Origin: Methylobacteriaceae bacterium
Lineage (GTDB): Bacteria > Pseudomonadota > Alphaproteobacteria > Rhizobiales > Beijerinckiaceae
Length of the DNA stretch: 64,000 bases
Direction: 5' to 3'
Assembly (NCBI GenBank): GCA_947444195.1
Contig: CANEZL010000004.1
Span: forward strand, 1 to 64,000
Under the pieces are notes generated by a model. The model searched no databases, was not told where the DNA came from, and saw nothing but the letters and a program-made list of their open reading frames with translations. Shown here piece by piece: positions 43,967-52,662 of the stretch (position 1 is the first letter of the stretch; the number at the start of each line of letters is the position of its first letter). Position numbers and translations under genes: made by a program.

Positions 43967-45159
43967 GCGGGCTGCCCCGTGATGATGCCGCGGAGCGCCG
44001 CGCCGATCTCCGGCAGCGGCAGGACGGCCTGGGCGAGGCCGGCCTTGGCCACGCTGCCCGGCATGCCCCAGACGGTGCTGGTGGCCTCGTCCTGGGCGAG
44101 CACGGGGCCGCCGGCCTCCACCAGCGCGCGGGCGCCGTGGGTGCCGTCGGCGCCCATGCCGGTGAGGATCACCGACACGGTGGCGGCCCCGAAGAGCGCG
44201 GCGGCGTCCTTGAACAGGACGTCGACCGCGGGCCGGCAGAAATTCACGAGGGGGCCGTCGTCCAGGCGGATCACCGGCTCGCGGCCGGGGCCGGCGGCGA
44301 GCCCCATGTGCCGGCCGCCCGGCGCCACGTAGATCCGGCCGGGCTGGAGCGGCTCGTCGGCCTTGCCCTCGCCCGCGGGCAGCCCGACCCGGCTGCCCAT
44401 GTGCTCGGCGAAGACCGCGGTGAAGACCGGCGGCATGTGCTGGACGATGAGCACCGGCAGGCGGCGCAGGGCCGGCGCCCCGATCTTCTCCAGCACCTCG
44501 CCGACGGCGCGCGGGCCGCCCGTGGAGGAACCGATGAGGAGCACGCGGGGCGGGCTGGTCATGCGCGCCTTGGGGCGCAGGGTGAAGGGCGCCGAGAGCC
44601 GCGAGACGGGGGCGGGCGCCGCCACCGGGCCGGCCCCGGGGACGGGGGCGGCCGGGACCGGCCGGCGCCCGCGGGCCCGCGTCGCGCCGAACAGGCGCAC
44701 CCGCTCGATCAGGTCGGCGCGGAAGGCGTCGGAGGTGGTGACGCCGCGGTTGCTCTCGGGCTTGGCGAGGTAGTCGACGGCGCCGAGCGCGAGGCATTTC
44801 AGCGAGATGTCGGCGTTGCGCGTCGTCAGCGTCGACATCATCACGACCTGGACCGACGGGCTCGCGGCGAGGATGCGCGGCAGCGCCTCGGTCCCGTCGA
44901 GCTCGGGCATGTCGATGTCGAGGAGGACGACGTCCGGGTCGAGCCGGGCCATCATCTCGATGGCCACCCGGCCGTTCGGGGCGGTGCCGACCACGTTGAA
45001 GCCGGCCTCGCCGATCCAGCGGGCGACGAGACCGCGCACCACCACCGAATCGTCGGCGATCAGCACCCGGATCTGGCCCGGCGCGGGCTGACCCGCCGCG
45101 GCGGTCGCTGGACTCTTCGACACCGGGCGCGGCGCCTGCTGCGGGGTAGCTGCCAACAT
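43963..45159 (-). CDS. cheB: Protein-glutamate methylesterase CheB
   Basis: 398-residue response regulator that removes receptor methyl groups when phosphorylated. Receiver domain IRVLIADDSVVVRGLVARWI with phospho-acceptor Asp in DVVLLDIDMPELDG, a Pro/Ala linker, and the methylesterase domain with catalytic Ser in LLIGSSTGGPRAVGEVL, His in IVQHMPPVFTAVFAEHMG and Asp in ILTGMGADGTHGARAL. The start is uncertain: ATG at 45159 gives a normal length; upstream in-frame starts at 45234 and 45222 would add a low-complexity extension. Confidence 0.93.
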   Translation of the reverse strand: MLAATPQQAPRPVSKSPATAAAGQPAPGQIRVLIADDSVVVRGLVARWIGEAGFNVVGTAPNGRVAIEMMARLDPDVVLLDIDMPELDGTEALPRILAASPSVQVVMMSTLTTRNADISLKCLALGAVDYLAKPESNRGVTTSDAFRADLIERVRLFGATRARGRRPVPAAPVPGAGPVAAPAPVSRLSAPFTLRPKARMTSPPRVLLIGSSTGGPRAVGEVLEKIGAPALRRLPVLIVQHMPPVFTAVFAEHMGSRVGLPAGEGKADEPLQPGRIYVAPGGRHMGLAAGPGREPVIRLDDGPLVNFCRPAVDVLFKDAAALFGAATVSVILTGMGADGTHGARALVEAGGPVLAQDEATSTVWGMPGSVAKAGLAQAVLPLPEIGAALRGIITGQPA

Positions 45160-45412
45160 CGGAGAATACGCCTCGGATACGGTGAGGGCGTCCGCACGGG
45201 GTGCGTGCGGGGGAGCCGGCATGGGCTGGAGCATCGTCGGCCGGAGCGGCGCCCGACCGGGAGCCGTCGGGGCCGCACGATGCGGTCGCGGTGACCCGCG
45301 CCGCGCCCCGGATCCGACATCCGGGGGCGCGGCGCGGGGCCCTGGTCTTGGGCGCCCCCCGGTCCGGCGATCCGGGAGGCGCGCGTCGGGGCGGGTGTCG
45401 GGGCGCGGGCCT

Positions 45413-45512
45413 GGAGCGCGCTGCCGTCTCACGGACCCGGCAGCACGCTCCATCCTCCTCTCGTCGCACGATGATCGCGGAGAACCGGATCCCGCTCTTG
45501 CGCATCGTGCTC
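45413..45512. repeat. Twin-hairpin dispersed repeat, copy C
   Basis: Inverted relative to copies A and B. It contains GGCAGCACGCTCC, TCGCACGATGATC and AACCGGATCCCG, ending GCGCATCGTGCTCC. Lies between cheB and cheY; the che transcript would carry it. Confidence 0.8.
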
Positions 45513-45528
45513 CGGAACGTGCTCCGGC

Positions 45529-45909
45529 TCAGGCGGCGTGGGCCTGGACCAGGCCGACCTGTTCGAGCTTGGCCGCCAGGATGTCCCGGTCGAAGGGCTT
45601 CATGATGTACTCGTCCGCCCCCGCGCGCAGGGCCCGGGCGATGGCGCCGACATCGTTCTCGGTGGTGCAGAACAGGACCTTCGGGCGGTCGCCGTCCGGC
45701 ATCCGGCGCAGGGACTGGAGGAACATGTACCCGTCCACGTTCGGCATGTTCCAGTCGAGCAGGATCACGTCGGGCATGGCCGCGCGGCACTGCTCCAGCC
45801 CCTCGGCGCCGTCCTCGGCCTCGGCGACCTGGAGCCCGAGCATCTCCACGATGCGGCGGGCGACCTTGCGGATGACGGCGGAATCGTCGACGACGAGACA
45901 GGTCTTCAT
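45529..45909 (-). CDS. cheY: Chemotaxis response regulator CheY
   Basis: 126-residue stand-alone receiver. Acidic pocket in CLVVDDSAVIRKVARRIVEML, phospho-acceptor D52 in VILLDWNMPNVDG, switch Thr in VLFCTTEND and Lys in DEYIMKPFDRD. It would carry the signal from CheA to the flagellar switch or act as a phosphate sink. ATG at 45909, 14 nt after the cheW stop. Confidence 0.93.
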   Translation of the reverse strand: MKTCLVVDDSAVIRKVARRIVEMLGLQVAEAEDGAEGLEQCRAAMPDVILLDWNMPNVDGYMFLQSLRRMPDGDRPKVLFCTTENDVGAIARALRAGADEYIMKPFDRDILAAKLEQVGLVQAHAA

Positions 45910-45923
45910 CGGCGCGGGCTCCC

Positions 45924-46427
45924 TCAGGCGGCCGAGGCGGCGGGGCGATCCGAGCCGAAGGCCAGGATGCCGTCCACGTCGAGGATCACGAGGAGCCGCC
46001 CGTCGAGGCGGTGGACGCCGAGCGCGAGGTCCCGCCAGCGGGCGTCGAGGTTGATCGGCACCGCCTCGTGGGTGTCGGGTCCGAGCTTCAGCACCTCGCC
46101 GACGCCGTCGACCACGAGGCCGAAGGTCTCGCCGCCCTGTTCCAGGCCGATCGCCATCGCGGGCGCCGTGCCGGCCCCCTGCGCGGGGATGCCGAGGCGG
46201 CTGCGCAGGCACATCGCCGTCACCACCCGCCCGCGCAGGTTGAGCAGGCCGACGATCTCTGGCGGGGCGAGGGGCACCGGGGTGATGCCGGTGGGGATGA
46301 ACACGTCGTGGACCCGGTTGATCGCCAGACCGAACATAGTCTCGCCGACGAAGACGGTGACGTATTCGTGGGTGGCGCCCGTCTCCTTGGCCGCCTGGGC
46401 GGCGCCGTTGCTGTTGGCGTGCTGCAT
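45924..46427 (-). CDS. cheW: Chemotaxis coupling protein CheW
   Basis: 167-residue adaptor linking receptors to CheA. A CheW domain is recognised from EYVTVFVGETMFGLAINRVHDVFIPTGITPVPLAPPEIVGLLNLRGRVVTAMCLRSRLG and FGLVVDGVGEVLKL. The first 18 residues are polar and variable. ATG at 46427, downstream of cheA in the same operon. Confidence 0.93.
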   Translation of the reverse strand: MQHANSNGAAQAAKETGATHEYVTVFVGETMFGLAINRVHDVFIPTGITPVPLAPPEIVGLLNLRGRVVTAMCLRSRLGIPAQGAGTAPAMAIGLEQGGETFGLVVDGVGEVLKLGPDTHEAVPINLDARWRDLALGVHRLDGRLLVILDVDGILAFGSDRPAASAA

Positions 46428-46468
46428 GGGGCTCTCCGGCCTCTCTGATCCGTGGGACGCGACGGCCG

Positions 46469-49192
46469 TCAGGCCGCCGCCGCGGTGCGGGCGGGCGCGT
46501 CGATCTCGGCGAGCGCCGCCACGAGGCCGCTGCGGTCGAACTTCGCCACGAGGTCGCTGATGGCGAGGCGGCGGGCCCGCTCCACCATCTCCGCGCCGAC
46601 GGTCGCGGCGAGCGCGATCACGGGCAGTTCGGCGCTCGGCGTGCCGGCCCGGCGCATCTGGGCGACGAGGTCGAACCCGTCCTGGCCGGGCATCTCCAGG
46701 TCGGTCACCACCACGTCCACGCGGGTCTCGCCCGAGAGGATCGCCATGGCCTGCTCGGCGCCCGCGGCGCTGATCACCGCGTAGCCCGCCGCCTTGAGGA
46801 CGGGGGTGAGCATGTCGCGGAAGAAGGCCGAGTCGTCGACCAGCAGCAGGGTCCGCGCCCGGGCGGCGGCCTTGCGGGGCCCGCGCGCCCAGTCGTCGTA
46901 GGCGAGCGGCAGGAAGTGGGCGATGTTGATGATGTCGGTCGCCCGGCCGCGCAGCACCGCCGAGCCGATGAGGTCGGTGCGGTCGGCGGCGATCTCGATG
47001 TCGAGGCGCTCGTCCACGATGTCGACGATCTGGTCGACCACGAGGCCCATGGCGCGGTCGCCGTCGGAGAACACCACCAGCGCCTGCATGCCCTCGCTGC
47101 GGATCTGGATCGCCTCGTCGGCCACCACCAGCGGCATCAGGCGGCCGCGGTACTGGATGAGCGGGCGCCCGCCGAGCCACTCCACCTTGCTCGCGTCGAT
47201 CTCCTCCAGGCGGGTGACGAGGGAGAGGGGCACCGCCTTGAAGGCGCCGTTGCCGCCCTTGAAGACGAGGAGCGTAGTGCGCGCCTCGCCGATCTCGGTC
47301 TCCTCGCTCTCGGCCTCGACCGGGATCTGGCCGGCCTGGGCGCTCTGGCTCACCTGCCGGGCGATGCCGTTCGGGTCGATGATCAGCACCACGGCGCCGT
47401 CGCCAAGGATGGTGTTGCCGGCAAACAGCGGGATGTGCCGCAGCTTCGAGGACATCGGCTTCACGACGATCTCCTCCGTGTGGAAGACCTCGTCGACGAG
47501 GATGCCGAAGCGCTGGCGCCCGACCTGGGCCACCACCACGAAGCCCGACTGGATCTCGCCCTCGTCCTGGCCGAGGATCCCCGTCAGCGTCACGATGGGC
47601 AGGAGCCGCTCGCGCAGGCGCATCACCGGCGCGCCGTTGATGCGCTCGATCTTCTGGGCGGCGGCGGGGTCGACCCGCACGAGTTCCAGCACCGCCACCT
47701 GCGGCAGGGCGAAGCGGTGGTCCCCCGCCCGGACGATCAGCGCGGCCACGATGGCGAGCGTCAGCGGGATCTTGATGGTGAAGGTGGTGCCGCGGCCGGC
47801 CTGGGTGTTGATGTCGATGGCGCCGCCGATGGTCTCGATGTTGGTCTTGACCACGTCCATGCCCACGCCCCGGCCCGAGACCGAGGTGACGGCCGCGGCC
47901 GTCGAGAAGCCGGCATGGAAGATGAACTTGGCGACCTGCGCGTCGGTCATCTTCTCGACGTCGGCCTGGGAGGCGAGGCCCCGCTCCACCGCCTTGCGGC
48001 GGATGGCGGCGAGATCCAGGCCCTTGCCGTCGTCGGCGATCTCGATCGTGATCGTGCCGCCCTCGTGATAGGCCGAGAGGCGGATGGTGCCCCGCGCCGG
48101 CTTGCCGGCGGCGACGCGCGCGGCCGTCGATTCGAGGCCGTGATCGGCGGAGTTGCGCACCATGTGGGTGAGCGGGTCCTTGATCACGTCGAGGACCTGG
48201 CGGTCGAGCTCGGTCTCGGCGCCGAGCATGACGAGCTCGATCTGCTTGCCGAGTTCGGCCGAGAGGTCGCGCACCACCCGCGGCAGCTTCTGCCACGCGT
48301 TGCCGATGGGCTGCATGCGCGTCTTCATGACGCCTTCCTGCAGCTCGGCGGTGACGTGGGAGAGCCGCTGCAGCGGCACCTTGTAGCTCGAATCCTCGTG
48401 GCGCCGGGCGATCTCGAGGAGCTGGTTGCGGGTCAGCACCAGCTCCGAGACCATGGTCATCAGGTGCTCGAGGGTGTCGACGTTCACCCGGATGGTCTGG
48501 ACCTTGGCCGGCCCTTCGCCCTCCGAGGCGGCGGCCTGCGGGGCTGGCGCCTCCGGCCTGTGGGCGGCCGGCGCCGGGCTCGGCGCGGGCGCCGCGGGGG
48601 CAGGGGCCGCCGCCGCGGGGGCGGGGGCAGGCGCGGGCACGGCTGCGGGCATGGCTGCCGGCGCGGGCAGGGGCGGGAGATCCTCCTCCGGGCCGGGGGC
48701 GGCGAGGAAGGCGGCCTCGAGATCCGCCAGGCTGACCTCGCCGGGCTTCAGCTCGCGCTCGACCATGGCCGGGAGCGGCGGAGGGGGCGGGGGCGGCGCG
48801 GCGGCGGCGGCCGGCACCTCGCCCGCCGACATCCGGTCGAGGGCCTCGATCAGGTCGTCGTCGGAGCCGGCCGGCTCGGTGCCCGCGACCTCCAGATCCG
48901 CCAGGATCGCCTTGAGCCGGTCGAGGGTGGCGAGGATCAGGGTGACCGAGGCGCCGCTCACCGGCATGCCGTCGCGGAAGCGGCCCATCAGGGTCTCGGC
49001 GGCGTGCGCCAGCGCCTCCAGGCGGGGCAGGCCGAGGAAGCCGCAGGTGCCCTTGATGGTGTGCACGAGGCGGAAGATGTTCCGCAGGATGGTCTCGTTG
49101 TTCGGATCCTGCTCGAAGCGCACCAACTCGGTGTCGACCGTGTCGAGATGCTCACTGCTCTCGGTCAGGAACTCACGCAGCAGATCATCCAT
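46469..49192 (-). CDS. cheA: Hybrid chemotaxis histidine kinase CheA with C-terminal receiver
   Basis: 907 residues, much longer than classical CheA. Order: P1 phosphotransfer domain with H44 (RLVHTIKGTCGFLG); a long Pro/Ala linker (about 130-240); dimerisation P3 (DTLEHLMTMVSELVLTRNQLLEIA); HATPase P4 with NSADHGLE, IADDGKGLDL and SVSGRGVGMDVV; a CheW-like P5 domain; a second CheW-like segment (TTLLVFKGGNGAFKAVPLSLVTRLEEI); and a C-terminal receiver with Asp in VDVVVTDLEMPGQDG. The receiver may feed phosphate back or act as a sink. ATG at 49192 with GAGTAG 5 nt upstream, part of a hairpin arm. Confidence 0.94.
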   Translation of the reverse strand: MDDLLREFLTESSEHLDTVDTELVRFEQDPNNETILRNIFRLVHTIKGTCGFLGLPRLEALAHAAETLMGRFRDGMPVSGASVTLILATLDRLKAILADLEVAGTEPAGSDDDLIEALDRMSAGEVPAAAAAPPPPPPPLPAMVERELKPGEVSLADLEAAFLAAPGPEEDLPPLPAPAAMPAAVPAPAPAPAAAAPAPAAPAPSPAPAAHRPEAPAPQAAASEGEGPAKVQTIRVNVDTLEHLMTMVSELVLTRNQLLEIARRHEDSSYKVPLQRLSHVTAELQEGVMKTRMQPIGNAWQKLPRVVRDLSAELGKQIELVMLGAETELDRQVLDVIKDPLTHMVRNSADHGLESTAARVAAGKPARGTIRLSAYHEGGTITIEIADDGKGLDLAAIRRKAVERGLASQADVEKMTDAQVAKFIFHAGFSTAAAVTSVSGRGVGMDVVKTNIETIGGAIDINTQAGRGTTFTIKIPLTLAIVAALIVRAGDHRFALPQVAVLELVRVDPAAAQKIERINGAPVMRLRERLLPIVTLTGILGQDEGEIQSGFVVVAQVGRQRFGILVDEVFHTEEIVVKPMSSKLRHIPLFAGNTILGDGAVVLIIDPNGIARQVSQSAQAGQIPVEAESEETEIGEARTTLLVFKGGNGAFKAVPLSLVTRLEEIDASKVEWLGGRPLIQYRGRLMPLVVADEAIQIRSEGMQALVVFSDGDRAMGLVVDQIVDIVDERLDIEIAADRTDLIGSAVLRGRATDIINIAHFLPLAYDDWARGPRKAAARARTLLLVDDSAFFRDMLTPVLKAAGYAVISAAGAEQAMAILSGETRVDVVVTDLEMPGQDGFDLVAQMRRAGTPSAELPVIALAATVGAEMVERARRLAISDLVAKFDRSGLVAALAEIDAPARTAAAA

Positions 49193-49197
49193 CGGCG

Positions 49198-49237
49198 CTA
49201 CTCGAACTACGGGCCGCACACGCGACGCTTCGAGTAG
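49198..49237. promoter_or_regulatory. Inverted repeat just upstream of cheA
   Basis: Perfect 9-bp arms CTACTCGAA / TTCGAGTAG (49198-49206, 49229-49237). On the mRNA (minus) sense the arm next to cheA contains the GAGTAG that would be its ribosome binding site, so the hairpin could mask it; it could equally be a protein operator. Confidence 0.45.
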
Positions 49238-49429
49238 AACCGTAAAACAGGTGAGGTTAGGAAAGCGTTTCTGTTGTTTCCGTCCCCGCCCCGATGGTGG
49301 GGAGAGATGATCGGGCGGCGCGGAAACCGTGGCCGACCGGGCCGGACGCCGCCCGCGGATCCTCGCCCCGCCGCGCTTCCGGCCCGATCCGCCGATCGGG
49401 CCGGTCGTTCCATCGTGCCGCGGCGACGA

Positions 49430-50125
49430 TCAGGCCAGGGCGGTGTCGGGCTCCTCGCCGCCGGCCTCCGTCTCCGTTCCGGCCGCTGCGGGCTCGGCGC
49501 GGATCGTGACCTCGTCCTCCACGATGGAGAAGGCCACCGACATGCCCGCGGCGCGGGCCACGAGGCCGGCGTAGAAGGCGAGGATGCCGTGGGCGTCCAC
49601 GGTCCCGCTCTCCGGGCTGCCCGCCATCAGGCTCTCCACGTGGGGCGGGATGCGGGCATGGGAGCCCTTGGACTTCAGGACGAGGGTGGGCGCCTCGCCG
49701 TCCCCGCTCACCGCCACGTCGATGCGCCCGCCGCGGGGGATCGCCTGGGTGGCGATCATCACGAGATTGAGAAGGAGCTTGACCTTGTTCTTCGGGAACA
49801 GGGCCTGCGGCGCGCTCCAGGCGAGCTGGGTCTTCTCGTCGCCGAACATCCCGCGCGAGACCTTCTCGGCGTCGGCGAGGTCGATGGAGGCCCCGGCCGA
49901 GCCCGCCGCGCCGAAGGCGATGCGCGCGAATTGCAGCCGCGCGGAGGCCTGCCGGGCGCTCTTGCGGATCAGGTCGAGGGCGAATTCGCGCATCGACTCG
50001 TCCTGGTCGTCCTCCAGGACCTCGAGCCCGTTCACGATCGCGCCGACCGGGCTGATCACGTCGTGGCAGACGCGGGAGCAGAGCAGCGCGGACAGGTCGA
50101 GCGCATCGAGATTCACGGTAGTCAT
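49430..50125 (-). CDS. chpT: ChpT-like histidine phosphotransferase
   Basis: 231-residue ChpT-type phosphotransferase. The H-box helix ALLCSRVCHDVISPVGAIVNGLEVL has H21 as the phospho-site, followed by a second helix and a degenerate HATPase-like domain (PKNKVKLLLNLVMIATQAIPRGGRIDVAV). In alphaproteobacteria ChpT passes phosphate from the hybrid kinase CckA to CtrA and CpdR, controlling cell cycle and motility. ATG at 50125. It lies 237 nt upstream of a hybrid CheA whose receiver could be an additional partner. The acidic tail is probably disordered. Confidence 0.85.
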   Translation of the reverse strand: MTTVNLDALDLSALLCSRVCHDVISPVGAIVNGLEVLEDDQDESMREFALDLIRKSARQASARLQFARIAFGAAGSAGASIDLADAEKVSRGMFGDEKTQLAWSAPQALFPKNKVKLLLNLVMIATQAIPRGGRIDVAVSGDGEAPTLVLKSKGSHARIPPHVESLMAGSPESGTVDAHGILAFYAGLVARAAGMSVAFSIVEDEVTIRAEPAAAGTETEAGGEEPDTALA

Positions 50126-50320
50126 GGCACGCTCCGGGGCGTTTGTCAGAAGAGCCGGCAGGTTCGGCGCACGGGCCGTGGCTGGACGGGGATAGATTCC
50201 ATCGCCGTCTTTGGAAAGCGTTACGCGGTCCCGCCGGGTTGCTCCGCGGTCGACAGGGCGGGCGGCCTCGGGCATGACGGCGGGGTGAGGAAAGCGGGTC
50301 GCGGCAGGGAAGAGGGCGCC

Positions 50321-51133
50321 ATGGACGCGGAGGCCACCGAGCTCGGGCGGATCGCCCGCGGGCTCGCGGAGATCGCCTGCCGGGCGGGGGAGATCCTGCG
50401 CCGCCACCACGGGGGCCCGTGCGCGCACAGCTTCAAGGCGGACGGCTCGCCCGCCAGCGTGGCCGATCTCGAATCGGAGGCGCTGATCCTGGCCGAACTG
50501 CGCGCGGCCTTCCCCGAGATCCCGGTGGTGGCGGAGGAGACCTGCCACGACGTCGCCCCGGCCCGGCGCTTCTTCCTCGTCGATCCCCTCGACGGCACCC
50601 GCGACTTCCTGGCCGGCACGCCGGACTACGCCGTCAACATCGCCCTGGTCGAGGCCGGGCGCCCGGTCGCGGCGGCCCTCGCCGCCCCCGGCCGCGGCCG
50701 GGTCTGGTACGCGGGCGAGAGCGCCCGCGAGGCCGCGGTGGCGGACGGCCGGCCGGGCCCGGGCCGGCCGATCCGGGTGCGGCCCGCGCCGATGGCGGGC
50801 CTCACGGCGCTCGGCAGCCGGCGCCACGGCGATCCGGAGACCGAGGCCTGCCTCGCCGCGCTGCCCCTCGCCGAGCAGCTCAGCATCGGCTCGGCCCTGA
50901 AGTTCGGCCTCGTGGCGGCGGGGGAGGCCGACCTCTACGTGCGCTGCGGGCCCACCATGGAATGGGACACGGCGGCCGGCGACCACATCGTCGCGGCGGC
51001 CGGCGGACGGGTGGTCACCCCCTCGGGCGAACCCCTGGCCTACGGGCGGCCCGACAGGGGCTACCGCAACGGCGCCTTCGCGGCCCTGGGCGACCCCGCC
51101 CTCGCCGGCCGCGTGGCGCTGCCGGCGCGGTAG
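50321..51133 (+). CDS. cysQ: 3'(2'),5'-bisphosphate nucleotidase / inositol-phosphatase family
   Basis: 270-residue member of the lithium-sensitive phosphatase family, CysQ type, which hydrolyses adenosine 3',5'-bisphosphate from sulfate assimilation. Metal-binding motifs are intact: PVVAEET, DPLDGTRDFLAGTPDYAVNIAL and the C-terminal EWDTAAGDHIVAAAGG. ATG at 50321, divergent from chpT. A role in sulfur metabolism fits the sulfonate operon in the same window, but the two are not linked. An inositol monophosphatase activity is the main alternative. Confidence 0.88.
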   Translation: MDAEATELGRIARGLAEIACRAGEILRRHHGGPCAHSFKADGSPASVADLESEALILAELRAAFPEIPVVAEETCHDVAPARRFFLVDPLDGTRDFLAGTPDYAVNIALVEAGRPVAAALAAPGRGRVWYAGESAREAAVADGRPGPGRPIRVRPAPMAGLTALGSRRHGDPETEACLAALPLAEQLSIGSALKFGLVAAGEADLYVRCGPTMEWDTAAGDHIVAAAGGRVVTPSGEPLAYGRPDRGYRNGAFAALGDPALAGRVALPAR

Positions 51134-51233
51134 GGCGTGCCGCTTCTTCACGGAAACGGCAGCACGCTCCATCCTCTCGCGGTCGCACGACGATTTCCGA
51201 GAAACCGGTTTCCACGTTCTCGCATCGTGCTCC
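51134..51233. repeat. Twin-hairpin dispersed repeat, copy D
   Basis: Starts right after the cysQ stop codon. It has CACGGAAACGGCAGCACGCTCC and GAAACCGGTTTCC, ending CGCATCGTGCTCC; same orientation as copies C and E. Could serve as the cysQ terminator. Confidence 0.85.
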
Positions 51234-51325
51234 AGGGGCGCGGCCTCGCCGGCGGCGGGCGGATTCCGGCTCCCCGACCGCGCAGGCGCGGGAAAGGCCG
51301 GGCGCCCGGCCCGGGCGCGTCGCGC

Positions 51326-51559
51326 TCAGGTGCGCTTGCTCATGTTGCCGCGACCCATCTTCTCGCAGCAGCAACCGGCCTTCCTGCCCTTGCCCCCGTG
51401 GTTCATGGCCATGCCGCCTTTGCCGCACATCATCGCGCCCTTGCTGTTGCCGCCGCCGCAGCAGCTCATGGCGCGGGCCGGGGCGGCGCCGAACATCAGC
51501 AGGGCGGCGGTCACGGCAAGCGTCCTCACGACAAATGGCCTCACGGCAAGCGTTCTCAT
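51326..51559 (-). CDS. Secreted Cys/Met/Gly-rich small protein
   Basis: 77 residues. A signal peptide (TLAVTAALLMFGAAPARA) precedes a mature part with MSCCGGGNSKGAMMCGKGGMAMNHGGKGRKAGCCCEKMG: six cysteines, several Met and one His, a composition typical of copper or other soft-metal binding. ATG at 51559 with AAGGAAGGA upstream. No neighbour suggests the metal. Could alternatively be a ribosomally made peptide precursor, but there is no modification enzyme nearby. Confidence 0.7.
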   Translation of the reverse strand: MRTLAVRPFVVRTLAVTAALLMFGAAPARAMSCCGGGNSKGAMMCGKGGMAMNHGGKGRKAGCCCEKMGRGNMSKRT

Positions 51560-51948
51560 GGCGTGGTCCTTCCTTATCCCGGCCTCGGGCCGGGGCCCGC
51601 GTGCCGTGGACCTTCCCAGCGTGGGAAGGTCAACCCGCCCCGCACGCTTCCTGCCTCACCGGGGCAAGGCCGTCCCGGGTGCCGCCCCCTCGCGCGGGCC
51701 TGTCCCCGCCTCGCGAGGGATCCGCCTGTCGGGCTCCCCGGCGCCGAAACGATAGCCGGACGACCACCGCGCCGGCGGCCCGCTCAGGCGCGGGACGATG
51801 CGCGAGGCTCTCCATCGTCCATCGCCCCGAAAGCCGGCAGGCACCTTGGGGCCGTTTCCGATCGCGTCGCAATCGTCCACGGCTCCCAGTGATCGTTCTT
51901 GCGCGCTCTTGCGCCGAACCGGCCTCCACTCCGGCGCAGGAGCGCCCT
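51560..51948. other. Intergenic region with no supported gene
   Basis: 389 nt upstream of the Cys-rich gene, ending at repeat copy E. CGTGCCGTGGACCTTCCCAGCGTGGGAAGGTC contains a CCTTCCCA/TGGGAAGG hairpin (51610-51629). Otherwise I see only short frames without coding character. Confidence 0.4.
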
Positions 51949-52048
51949 GGAGCATGCTGCCTTTTTCACGGAAACAGCAGCATGCTCTATCTCTCTGTAG
52001 TCGCACGATGATGTCGGAAAACCGGATTCCACTTTTCCGCATCGTGCC
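51949..52048. repeat. Twin-hairpin dispersed repeat, copy E
   Basis: Closest to copy B, inverted: GAGCATGCTGCC, CACGGAAACAGCAGCATGCTC, then AAACCGGATTCCACTTTTCC and GCATCGTGCC. Ends right at the stop of the phospholipase-like gene. Confidence 0.85.
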
Positions 52049-52633
52049 TCAAGGAGCACGACAATCCATCGCCGCCGTCGCCTCGATCACGCTGAGCGCC
52101 CGGCGCCGCACCTCCAGCGCGGCGTACGGGCTGTCCGAGACCGCGGAGGCCTCGCGCTTCAACGCCGCGTCGCAGGCGCACGAACCGTACCCCGCCGCGT
52201 CGTAGCAGGCGTCGTGGCGCATGCACGCCGCGTCGAGGTCGTCGGTCGGCGGCAGCGCCTCGCCGCGCTGCCCCTTCCCGCAATAGTTCCCATGGAACAG
52301 CTCCGTGCCGGCCACGACACGGCCGAGGTCGCCCCTCGGCGGTGCCGGAGCCTCGGCCAGGCCGCCGGGATTGAGATCGTTGGCCGGCCCGCCGGCCTTG
52401 GATGCGGAACCGCGCAGCGCCTTCGGGATGTCGGAGCGCTCGCCCGGCTCGTTCAGGGCCTCCCCGGCCCGGCCGTTCGGGTCCGACAGGTCCGGCAGCG
52501 GCGGCGGCGGTCCCGGTCGGGGCTCGTCCGCCGCGACGGATGCGGCGGGCGCTTCCGGGACGCCCTGCGCCACGGACGCGTGCGGGCCGGTCACGAGCAG
52601 CAGCCCCGCCAGGGCGAGGAGAGACGGTCTCAA
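52049..52633 (-). CDS. Secreted phospholipase A2-like protein
   Basis: 194-residue predicted secreted protein. A signal peptide (MRPSLLALAGLLLVTGPHASVAQG) is followed by a Pro-rich linker (about 25-110) and a small domain with FHGNYCGKG (calcium-loop-like) and PTDDLDAACMRHDACYDAAG, the phospholipase A2 active site with His140-Asp141; GSCACDAALKRE supplies further disulfide cysteines. The only start that gives a signal peptide is TTG at 52633, with GGGAG 6 nt upstream. The family cleaves the sn-2 acyl chain; the target is unknown. Confidence 0.72.
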   Translation of the reverse strand: MRPSLLALAGLLLVTGPHASVAQGVPEAPAASVAADEPRPGPPPPLPDLSDPNGRAGEALNEPGERSDIPKALRGSASKAGGPANDLNPGGLAEAPAPPRGDLGRVVAGTELFHGNYCGKGQRGEALPPTDDLDAACMRHDACYDAAGYGSCACDAALKREASAVSDSPYAALEVRRRALSVIEATAAMDCRAP

Positions 52634-52662
52634 GGGCGGCTCCCGGATCGGCCGTCGTTGCT

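Noticed and set aside
46916..49237. 773-codon plus-strand frame opposite cheA
   Set aside because: Mirror of the cheA codon bias; His/Asp/Arg-rich with no family likeness.
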